A stretch of DNA of 64,000 bases from Corynebacterium deserti GIMN1.010 (GTDB taxonomy: Bacteria > Actinomycetota > Actinomycetes > Mycobacteriales > Mycobacteriaceae), in NCBI RefSeq assembly GCF_001277995.1, contig NZ_CP009220.1, forward strand, positions 2,696,411-2,760,410, written 5' to 3'. The notes below the pieces were generated by a model. That model was not told the origin of the DNA, did no database searches, and saw only the letters and a program-made list of their open reading frames with translations. Shown here piece by piece: positions 46,363-54,277 of this stretch. Position numbers and translations under genes: made by a program. Within the stretch, counting starts at the first letter, position 1; each line of letters opens with the position of its first letter.

Positions 46363-49206
46363 ATGAAAACGAAACTCTCCCGAATCATTGCCACAGTTCT
46401 AAGTGTGTTTTTAATTGCTGGCGTTATAGTTCCAACTCCTGCGAAGGCTCAGCCCACAAGTCCTTATGATTCCCTCCAGGAACATTTAGAAGATGCTTAT
46501 TCCTACGGCTACGGTGGTTTGCTTGATCTTCGTCTACTCAACGGCTACTTGACTATTGATGATCCCCCGCGCGCTCTTTCTGTAGCCGAGCTGAATGGTG
46601 TCAATCAATTGTGGAAAGTTCTTCAAGATGATGGTCAAACAGCAAATACTTCTGCCATCGACTTAAACGCATTGGGCCTGATTTATGTTAATTTAGGTGC
46701 TATTTCTCTCCCGCTCATTGGTGATAACGGACTGCTTCAATTTGTTCTGCCAGGAGCCGGGGTTGGTGCCTTACATGAATTTGCCCATGCACCGTCAGCT
46801 AATAATGCTGAAGGTATTGTCGGCGTGGTCAGCGATACCGGTGGCTTGGAATTGACTCAACCTGGTGCGGGAGCAAATGCGCATCTCGACCTCGTTGACC
46901 TGCTTACCCTTGGCGGAAACGATACCGGCATCCTTTCGGGAATTATCCAAGAGGCAAGTCTTTCTCTCGGTGCGATCAGCGCTGCTGCACAGAAACCAGA
47001 TCAACAGGGTGTTTATCCCCCTGCCGATTTGTGTAGGACGGGTTACACACGACTTGACTATGCAGATCTAAGCCAGGCTGGGGACCCTGCAACTTTTGCG
47101 GAGGAGGACGGTCGAATTTGTAGCGTCTATCAAATTGCTGACGCCAAGTTAACTATCAAATCCGAGCAGGTTGGGGCGCTCGGAGTCTCCTTGAGCAATA
47201 CGCTAAAGTCAGCTCTTGCAACTACGGAAGACGGGGTGGAATTACTTCTGGGTGGTAATGGGCTACTCACCCGAATTCGTGATCTGCCCCTGCTAGGGCC
47301 TTTGCTTCAAAGTGTGGTCAACGGAGCAGTCGAAATCACCACGGAGATTCGCATTGATGAAGAAGGTCTCGTAAAACCAATTTTGGAAGAGAAACTAGCT
47401 GATTCTACGGGTCTAGTCTCGATTGATCTGGCCACCGGCGAAATCATCATTGACATCGAAAAACTCCACGCGGGTGGACTCAATGGTTTAGATCCAAACA
47501 CAAACTTGATCTCTGCGGGTCAACTTACACAAATCACTCAAACTGTCACTAACCTCTTGACTGCAAGCCCTTCTGTGGAACCAAACGGTCTAATTGCCAA
47601 ACTCGATCGCATTGTTCGAGGAGAAAACCAACAGGGCGGCCTATATGCAACTGAAGTTTACTTGGATATCTGTGTATTGCGTGCCCTTGGCGTATGCACC
47701 GCAGACCCCAAAATCACCGCTACATTAGGAGGTTTGCTGACTGGAGCCCAGCCGACTACAAATCTGAGCACCTATCAGAACAATCCTTACGACTACTACT
47801 ACAGAGATGGTCTCCTAGGAATCCTTCTTAGTGGATTGATTGTCAACTTGTTGACAGCTGTTGGCACAGTCGTCAACGACCTGCTGTTTGATGATCCTAC
47901 TTATGGGCTCGGAAGCATCGTTGGAAGCCTTCAAAGTAGCCTCATTACGCCAGTTTTCGATTTGTTGGATCCTGCTCTACAACTGATCTTGAAACCAATC
48001 GCCAACATCATCGTTAACCGGCAAACTCTCACCGAAGTTGAACACGGAACCGTATTTACAGTGTCAGCACTGGAGGTAAATGTTCTTGATTTTGGTACCC
48101 CGACTAGTGATGTTCTCCATCTCCCACTAGCAACCGCCTCAGTGATGGCACAGCACTGGAAGCCAATTGAGGTTGAGCTGAATGTCGCCAAAATGGGCGA
48201 CGGGCGTAACCTGCACCTAGGCGATTACACGTACGATCTTGTCTGCACAACTACTGATGGCCTGGTCGTTTTTGAAGAAGACCAAATTACCTACGCAGCC
48301 GGTAACGTAGGAGAACGCTTCGACTTCACAGACAATCCAAACCAATTAACTCTCGTTAATGGAACTGGTTTAACGAGGACTGCTCCAATGCCAGCGGATA
48401 CAAAGTGCGTCATCACAGCCAATCCAACACTCGCTGACGAAAAGCACGTAGCTCTGCGTCCTACCGGTGATACTCTGTCGAGAACTCCATACACCTACTT
48501 TCTGGATACAGATGATCTCGGCTTGTTCGTGTCCAACGAAGAAAGCACCTGGACAAGTATCAACGATCTCAGCGACATCGATACTGGCAGTGTGGGTGAC
48601 ATCTGGAAGAGACACAAATTTGAGTACGTTGTTCCAGCGGGTGCAGAAAAGCTACCGATCAACATCGTGCACAATTATGACCTCGACAAGCGCAACGTTG
48701 TCGTGACCAAGGATGCGCGAGCTATCGATCCAGCTGGAAAGGGAAACTTCAAATTCCAGTACTCAATCGATGGCGGAACTACCTGGTCTGCAACTCAAGA
48801 AATTCCACACGGCGGTAGCTTCACAATCGCAGATGTTCCATTCCTTGATTCCACCTCCCGGGAAGAGACTCAGATTCAAGTCAGAGAGGAAATCCCCGCA
48901 CCTGCTGAAAGCGTTCCCACTGTAACTTGGCTCATGGGTGATCCTGGCACAGATTGGACTGGTAGCCACAACGGTACCCACGCAGTTGCAGATGCTTTTG
49001 CTGCGAATACTGGAATTACCGTCGATATGACTACTACACCTGATATCCAGCTCAAGGCGGTCAACACGTACAACGAGTCCGTCACCGTCGACTTCGAGGC
49101 CACGCTTCCCCAAACCGGTCGCACCACTTTGGTGTGGGTCATCGGACTGGGATTGCTCGCGGCACTGGGTGCACTGATCATGTACGTCCGAAGCAGGAAC
49201 AAGTAA
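46363..49206 (+). CDS. Large surface protein, probable tip pilin, LPQTG-anchored
   Basis: 947 residues. The signal peptide ends near PAKAQ. The N-terminal 550 residues resemble the choice-of-anchor-G type: repeated short Leu/Gly-rich units (DLRLLNGYLTID, LGLIYVNLGAISLP). The C-terminal third has DUF5979-like immunoglobulin-type domains (VVVTKDARAIDPAGKGNFKF). LPQTG at 915-919 is followed by a membrane helix and RSRNK. Size and position correspond to SpaC-type tip adhesins. The ligand is unknown. The next sortase gene starts at the base after its stop. GC is lower than in the flanking core genes. Confidence 0.82.
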   Translation: MKTKLSRIIATVLSVFLIAGVIVPTPAKAQPTSPYDSLQEHLEDAYSYGYGGLLDLRLLNGYLTIDDPPRALSVAELNGVNQLWKVLQDDGQTANTSAIDLNALGLIYVNLGAISLPLIGDNGLLQFVLPGAGVGALHEFAHAPSANNAEGIVGVVSDTGGLELTQPGAGANAHLDLVDLLTLGGNDTGILSGIIQEASLSLGAISAAAQKPDQQGVYPPADLCRTGYTRLDYADLSQAGDPATFAEEDGRICSVYQIADAKLTIKSEQVGALGVSLSNTLKSALATTEDGVELLLGGNGLLTRIRDLPLLGPLLQSVVNGAVEITTEIRIDEEGLVKPILEEKLADSTGLVSIDLATGEIIIDIEKLHAGGLNGLDPNTNLISAGQLTQITQTVTNLLTASPSVEPNGLIAKLDRIVRGENQQGGLYATEVYLDICVLRALGVCTADPKITATLGGLLTGAQPTTNLSTYQNNPYDYYYRDGLLGILLSGLIVNLLTAVGTVVNDLLFDDPTYGLGSIVGSLQSSLITPVFDLLDPALQLILKPIANIIVNRQTLTEVEHGTVFTVSALEVNVLDFGTPTSDVLHLPLATASVMAQHWKPIEVELNVAKMGDGRNLHLGDYTYDLVCTTTDGLVVFEEDQITYAAGNVGERFDFTDNPNQLTLVNGTGLTRTAPMPADTKCVITANPTLADEKHVALRPTGDTLSRTPYTYFLDTDDLGLFVSNEESTWTSINDLSDIDTGSVGDIWKRHKFEYVVPAGAEKLPINIVHNYDLDKRNVVVTKDARAIDPAGKGNFKFQYSIDGGTTWSATQEIPHGGSFTIADVPFLDSTSREETQIQVREEIPAPAESVPTVTWLMGDPGTDWTGSHNGTHAVADAFAANTGITVDMTTTPDIQLKAVNTYNESVTVDFEATLPQTGRTTLVWVIGLGLLAALGALIMYVRSRNK

Positions 49207-50121
49207 ATGTCTCGGCACCGGAAGGATACGAAAGCAGAAAAGGCGGCGAAACGATCACGCATCCTCTCGCTGATCTTGCTGATCATTAGTTTGCTGATTC
49301 TGCTGTATCCGATCGTCGCGACGGTGTTGGCGGATTATCAAAATAGTGAGAATGCTCGTCGATACGCGGAGGAAGTCGAAGAGGCTGCGTCTCCTGAGTT
49401 GCTTGCCCAATTGAGAACAAGTGCGGAGGAATACAACGCTGATCTGTGGGCAACTGATCACCCGGTGCGCAGGCAAGATCCAGAAGATCCTGCGTTCCAG
49501 CGCTACGTGGAGCAGCTGCGTACCTCAGATCGGGCAACCACGATGGCTCGTATTCAGATCCCAGACATTGGTGTTGACCTGCCGGTTTATCACGGTACTG
49601 GCGATGATGTTCTGTACCGCGGCGCGGGCCACATGTACAACTCTGACCTGCCCGTTGGTGGGGAGAGCGCTACCTCTGTGATTACCGCGCACACGGGAAT
49701 GGTGAACGCGAGTATGTTTGACAACCTCGGCAAACTGGAGGTTGGCGAGCCGGTATACATCAACGTGTTGGGTGAAACGCTTCGTTACCGTATGACGGGA
49801 TATGAGGTCGTGAAGCCTGAAGATTATGACGCGGTGGCGTACGAACACGGCGTGGACAAACTCATCTTGATCACGTGCACGCCGTATGGCATCAATTCAG
49901 ATCGTCTCCTGGTGACGGCGGAAAGGGATCACTCCCCCATTGAAGAAGGCGAAGTTCCTGATGGCTGGACGTTACAGTTGTCGTGGTGGATGAAGTTGGA
50001 CTTGGCGATCATCGCAACGATCATCGCAATCGCGGTGTGGTCAACCATTCGTCGTCGTAAGAAGGAGAAGCAGGAAAAGGAAGAATCCCATGGAAATCAG
50101 AGTGAGCTTCAAGCCGTGTAG
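49207..50121 (+). CDS. Class C sortase, copy 2
   Basis: 304 residues with transmembrane helices at about 20-42 and 255-275 and a highly charged C-terminal tail. The catalytic residues are H162 (TAHTG), C224 (LITCTPYG) and R233 (NSDRLLVTA). A lid-like RRQDPEDPAF precedes the barrel; it has DP but not the full DPW/DPF motif. It probably incorporates the LPQTG or LASTG pilin rather than the shaft pilin. It starts directly after the tip-pilin stop, so translation is coupled. Confidence 0.9.
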   Translation: MSRHRKDTKAEKAAKRSRILSLILLIISLLILLYPIVATVLADYQNSENARRYAEEVEEAASPELLAQLRTSAEEYNADLWATDHPVRRQDPEDPAFQRYVEQLRTSDRATTMARIQIPDIGVDLPVYHGTGDDVLYRGAGHMYNSDLPVGGESATSVITAHTGMVNASMFDNLGKLEVGEPVYINVLGETLRYRMTGYEVVKPEDYDAVAYEHGVDKLILITCTPYGINSDRLLVTAERDHSPIEEGEVPDGWTLQLSWWMKLDLAIIATIIAIAVWSTIRRRKKEKQEKEESHGNQSELQAV

Positions 50122-50144
50122 GAAATTTCTGGGATTTAAGACGC

Positions 50145-50150
50145 TACTGT
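50145..50150 (+). promoter_or_regulatory. Possible -10 element for a leaderless LCP-gene transcript
   Basis: TACTGT lies seven bases before the ATG at 50158, and no ribosome site is visible upstream. Leaderless mRNAs are common in corynebacteria. It would give the LCP gene a promoter independent of the pilus operon only 36 bp away. Confidence 0.35.
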
Positions 50151-50157
50151 AATACCT

Positions 50158-51387
50158 ATGGATTCACGAGGATCGGGAGAGTTTGCCCGCGATAGTCACG
50201 GCCGACCAATCGTTGACCGTTATGGTCGGCCGGTGCGGGCACGCAGGCAGCCGCAAGCCCAGCCACCGCAGGCTCCACAGGCGCCCCAGCCTCCCCGGCA
50301 AACCCCTCCTGTGAATGAGACGCGGGTGTTCCAACAGGGGACCCCGCCAAGACAAACCCCACCACGCCAGAATCCTCCCAGGCAGCAGTACCAACAGCCT
50401 GGTCAGGTCGGTCATTTGCGGCCGCAGCCACCGATTATTGCGGATAGGCAGGTGAGTGGAGAGAAGCGTCGAAAAGCGTTTTCTTTCAAGCCCCGTGGCT
50501 GCCTGAACTCGCTCGCCGGCCTGCTTGCTGTGGTGCTGGTGCTCGCTTTTGTGGTCGCGCTGTGGGCGGATGCCAAGCTGAACCGCGTGGATGCGACGCC
50601 GGCGACGCAGGTGAGCAACACCGCCGGCACGAACTGGCTGCTGGTGGGCTCCGACTCGCGGCAGGGCCTGACTGAGGAGGACGTGCAGCGGCTGGGCACG
50701 GGCGGCGATATTGGTGTGGGTCGAACCGATACCATCATGATTTTGCACCTGCCGACCACCGGCGAGCCGACGCTGTTGTCGATTCCGCGTGACTCGTATG
50801 TCAACGTGCCTGGTTGGGGCATGGATAAGGCGAATGCGGCGTTTTCGGTGGGTGGTCCTGAGCTGTTGACGCAGACTGTTGAGGAAGCTACGGGCTTGCG
50901 GATTGATCACTATGCGGAAATCGGCATGGGTGGTTTGGCCAACATGGTCGATGCGGTTGGTGGCGTAGAGATGTGCCCTGCCGAGCCGATCCAAGATCCA
51001 CTGGCAAACCTGGACATTCAGGCTGGTTGCCAGGAATTTGATGGCGCGACGGCGCTGGGATATGTGCGCACACGTGCAACGGCGATGGGCGATCTGGATC
51101 GTGTGGTGCGCCAGCGCGAATTCTTCTCTGCACTCCTTAGCACCGCGACTTCCCCTGGCACACTGCTTAATCCGTTCCGCATTATCCCCATGATCACCAA
51201 CGCGGTGGGCACGTTCACCGTGGGCGAGGGCGATCACGTGTGGCATCTTGCTCGCCTGGCGCTTGCGATGCGCGGTGGCATCCAGACAGAAACCGTACCT
51301 ATCGCGACATTTGCGGATTATGACGTGGGAAGTGTTGTCATTTGGGACGATGCCGCAGCCGAAGAGCTGTTTAGCTCAATGCGCTAG
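50158..51387 (+). CDS. lcpB: LytR-CpsA-Psr (LCP) family cell-wall ligase
   Basis: 409 residues. A Pro/Gln/Arg-rich cytoplasmic tail (1-105) is followed by one transmembrane helix (LAGLLAVVLVLAFVVALW) and an extracytoplasmic LCP domain: NWLLVGSDSRQG, RTDTIMILHLP, SIPRDSYVNVPG, DKANAAFSVGGPEL and YVRTRATAMGDLDRVVRQREFF with the phosphate-binding arginines. LCP enzymes attach wall polymers, here arabinogalactan, to peptidoglycan from a lipid-linked donor. The symbol is tentative, from memory of a second LCP gene (LcpB) at this place in C. glutamicum. It links back to the arabinogalactan genes in Region 1. Confidence 0.87.
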   Translation: MDSRGSGEFARDSHGRPIVDRYGRPVRARRQPQAQPPQAPQAPQPPRQTPPVNETRVFQQGTPPRQTPPRQNPPRQQYQQPGQVGHLRPQPPIIADRQVSGEKRRKAFSFKPRGCLNSLAGLLAVVLVLAFVVALWADAKLNRVDATPATQVSNTAGTNWLLVGSDSRQGLTEEDVQRLGTGGDIGVGRTDTIMILHLPTTGEPTLLSIPRDSYVNVPGWGMDKANAAFSVGGPELLTQTVEEATGLRIDHYAEIGMGGLANMVDAVGGVEMCPAEPIQDPLANLDIQAGCQEFDGATALGYVRTRATAMGDLDRVVRQREFFSALLSTATSPGTLLNPFRIIPMITNAVGTFTVGEGDHVWHLARLALAMRGGIQTETVPIATFADYDVGSVVIWDDAAAEELFSSMR

Positions 51388-51497
51388 ACGCTCACAGGAA
51401 TTGTTCAGAGACCTTCTAGATTACTTCATTTCGATGCTTAGATTCTTGAATACTTCCCTCCACGGTTCGCCAACCATGCCGTCTTATCGTGGCATGT

Positions 51498-52343
51498 ATG
51501 AAGCTGATCCCCGCCACCATCGCTAGCATCCTCATCGGCTCGGTTGCGCTCGTTGGCTGCGCACCCTCCCCCACCGGTGGTCAGACCGTCTCCTCCCTCA
51601 TGACGTCCAACCCCACCTACACGTCATCCAACCATTCCGTGGAAACCACCGCAGGCACCGTCGCGGCCACCACCGAAGCGGCGGAGACATTCATCGGGCT
51701 TACGGGCGGCGGGGATTCATACGAGCTTGCGTCACTCGACGCCTCAGAACAGGTTGCAGCCCGGAGTGTGCTCGACGCATTGCTTAACGACGCCTCCTTC
51801 CAATCCCTTCAACACCCCAACCAACTCTCCTTCGAAGGAACCCCCACCATGGGTGGCGCTTGGGGCCTCACCTTCACCGGAGACACCGGCGCCGTCACCG
51901 CCGATCTCTCCACCGACGCCGTCAACTTCACCTCCGTTGACCTTTCCCTCGACCGCGAATCCCTCCCCCAGCTCGACGCTTTCATCACCAGCCTGAGCCC
52001 CACCCAACGCTCCGAGCTCACCACCGGCATCCCCGCAACCTCACTCAACACCGTCCAACAAGGCCTCCTCGTGGAGCTCGTCTCCGTCGCATTGGGGATT
52101 TCCGACGATGAAACCACAGTCACCGCCCTCAACGCAGTCCGCACCTCACTCACCGACACCACCGTCCAAACCACGCCAGACGGCCTTGCCCTCACCATCA
52201 CTGGCCCAGCCCTCGACTTCAAGGTGTCCCAAACCAATGGCGTCATCAATGTTTCCTACCACGACCCCAACACCGACAACCTCGCTCCCGAAGAACGCGT
52301 GGACGCCTCCGACGTAGCGAGCGCCCCTCCGGAGGTGGTGTAG
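51498..52343 (+). CDS. Lipoprotein of unknown function
   Basis: 281 residues from ATG 51498. The signal peptide ends in a lipobox (SVALVGCAPS), so the mature protein is lipid-anchored at C21. A Ser/Thr-rich linker and an alpha/beta domain follow, with repeated acidic Ser/Thr-rich segments (LSLDRESLPQLDAFITSLSP). I do not recognise a family. The gene is 110 bp after the LCP gene and may share its transcript. It is the last core-type gene before the defence island. Confidence 0.7.
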   Translation: MKLIPATIASILIGSVALVGCAPSPTGGQTVSSLMTSNPTYTSSNHSVETTAGTVAATTEAAETFIGLTGGGDSYELASLDASEQVAARSVLDALLNDASFQSLQHPNQLSFEGTPTMGGAWGLTFTGDTGAVTADLSTDAVNFTSVDLSLDRESLPQLDAFITSLSPTQRSELTTGIPATSLNTVQQGLLVELVSVALGISDDETTVTALNAVRTSLTDTTVQTTPDGLALTITGPALDFKVSQTNGVINVSYHDPNTDNLAPEERVDASDVASAPPEVV

Positions 52344-52425
52344 GGCATAAGGCCACGGCTGTTAGAGCTGCGTACAATGCTGTTTAGGTGGTACAAAACG
52401 TAGTTTTTGAAAGGTGCTCAACAGC

Positions 52426-54117
52426 ATGATGCAAACACGACAGCCCCTGAAAGCTGCCGAAATTCCTCTTGGAAAGCTCTTCTCTGATGACTTCGATTTC
52501 AAAATTCCTGAGTATCAGCGCCCATACACTTGGGGCAGGGAGCAGTCTCTACAGCTTCTGTCGGACTTGCACAGCGCATTGGATCGTGACACCGATGAGC
52601 CCTACTTCCTAGGTTCCGTCGTTCTGGTGAAGGAAGAAGTTTCGCCAGAAGCAGAGGTTATCGATGGCCAGCAGCGCCTAACCACACTTTCGCTAATTCT
52701 CGGTGTCCTGCGTGACCTGGTTGAAAACCCAAAGCTGAGTCGGGCTGTCCATAATCTCTTAGTTAGACCCGCTGTAGAATGGGACGATAACGAGCCTGCA
52801 AAGCCTCGACTGGCATTGTGGCCCCGCGACAAACGATTCTTTAATGAATACGTCCAGTCAGAAGGTGGCACAAAACTTCTGGTGGAGATCAGCAACAACC
52901 TCATCGAAACTGACTCTCAACGAGCCATTCGAGATAACGCAAAAGCTCTGCGTTCTGAGCTCATCCAATGGGATCAAGAGCAGTTAACAGAACTGTTCAA
53001 GATGATGGGCAAACGTACCTTTATGGTCACAGTATCCACCCCTGACCTAAACTCCGCCTACCGCATTTTCTCGGTGATGAACTCCCGCGGTATGCCCCTT
53101 GCACCATCCGATATTTTCAAATCCCAAGTGATCGGTGCAATCCCTGATGCCGATAAAGAGTATTACGCTGACTTGTGGGAAAAACTTGAAGAGGACTTAG
53201 GCCGTGATGAGTTTGCGAACCTGTTCCTATACATCCGCGCAGTCATCGCCAAGATTCGCGCCGAGCGAAGCCTGCTCACCGAATTTCCTGAGCAAGTACT
53301 CAACCCCTACCTTCGCAAAAACGATGGCAAAGGTTTTATCAAAGAGGTGCTCGAGCCCTATGCCCGCGCCGCTATTCGGTTGAAATCCCACGACTTTGAA
53401 GGTGCAGAGTGGGCTGGCGTCAACGCGTGGCTCAAGCGGCTGAACCAACTAGAAAATGACGACTGGCGTCCGGTTGCACTTTGGATGCTCAAGTACCACA
53501 GCGAAGACCCCGCTTTCCTGGAGGTCTTCTTCCAACAGTTGGAACGCTTGGCGGCCAGCATGTTACTGCGCCGTGTATACGCGACTCCGCGTGCGAAGCG
53601 TTATATGGAACTGCTTAACCAGCTCGCTGAGGGTGGTGGACTTGACTCACCAGCGTTTGAGTTGAGCACCCGAGAGAAGGAAGAGAGCATCCACGCGCTG
53701 GATAGCGATATTTACACCTTCACGCGTGTACGCAAGTATGTACTCCTGCGCCTTGATTCTGCACTTGCCAAGGACCCCGGCGCCTCTTATGACCACAGCC
53801 TGATCACCGTCGAGCATGTACTTCCACAAACCCCTAAGCAAGATAGCGATTGGTTGGAGAACTTCACGGATGATGAACGCGAGTACTGGACTCATCGCCT
53901 AGGAAACCTCCTTTTGCTCAACCGGAAAAAGAACTCGCAGGCCCAAAACTACGACTTTGATAAGAAGAAAAACACGTACTTCACGTCCAATTCGGGTGTG
54001 GCAGTGTTCGCCCTAACTACCCAAGTTCTGCAAGAGCCCGTGTGGACACCAGCGGTGCTTGAGCGCAGGCAACATGAGTTGAAAACGATTCTTGTAAAAG
54101 AGTGGCAGCTGGCATAA
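52426..54117 (+). CDS. DUF262/DUF1524 nuclease, GmrSD-like
   Basis: 563 residues from ATG 52426 (GAAAGG about 10 bases upstream; GTG 52414 is an alternative). The N-terminal DUF262 (ParB/Srx-like NTPase) has IPEYQRPYTWGR and DGQQRLTT from D80. The C-terminal DUF1524 HNH-type nuclease has EHVLPQ with H464, then HRLGNLLLLNRKKN. This fusion resembles GmrSD type IV restriction enzymes that attack modified phage DNA; other DUF262/DUF1524 proteins act as effectors in defence systems. It is a separate unit, ended by the hairpin at 54136, upstream of the methyltransferase operon. Confidence 0.88.
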   Translation: MMQTRQPLKAAEIPLGKLFSDDFDFKIPEYQRPYTWGREQSLQLLSDLHSALDRDTDEPYFLGSVVLVKEEVSPEAEVIDGQQRLTTLSLILGVLRDLVENPKLSRAVHNLLVRPAVEWDDNEPAKPRLALWPRDKRFFNEYVQSEGGTKLLVEISNNLIETDSQRAIRDNAKALRSELIQWDQEQLTELFKMMGKRTFMVTVSTPDLNSAYRIFSVMNSRGMPLAPSDIFKSQVIGAIPDADKEYYADLWEKLEEDLGRDEFANLFLYIRAVIAKIRAERSLLTEFPEQVLNPYLRKNDGKGFIKEVLEPYARAAIRLKSHDFEGAEWAGVNAWLKRLNQLENDDWRPVALWMLKYHSEDPAFLEVFFQQLERLAASMLLRRVYATPRAKRYMELLNQLAEGGGLDSPAFELSTREKEESIHALDSDIYTFTRVRKYVLLRLDSALAKDPGASYDHSLITVEHVLPQTPKQDSDWLENFTDDEREYWTHRLGNLLLLNRKKNSQAQNYDFDKKKNTYFTSNSGVAVFALTTQVLQEPVWTPAVLERRQHELKTILVKEWQLA

Positions 54118-54135
54118 CGCTGGTTGTGCTAACTC

Positions 54136-54173
54136 AAGGGCCTTGCCAACGTGATTCGTGGCGAGGCCCTTTT
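54136..54173 (+). terminator. Terminator after the DUF262/DUF1524 gene
   Basis: A 12-bp stem (AAGGGCCTTGCC / GGCGAGGCCCTT, one G-U pair) followed by a TTTT run. It separates this gene from the methyltransferase operon. Confidence 0.88.
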
Positions 54174-54277
54174 GCAATGCCCCCAAACAATTCGTGGAGC
54201 CACCGAAGAAAACCTAAGATGGACTCTTAGCTCATTCCATGGCGGATGAAGTGCATGACAAGGGAGAACACGCAGGT

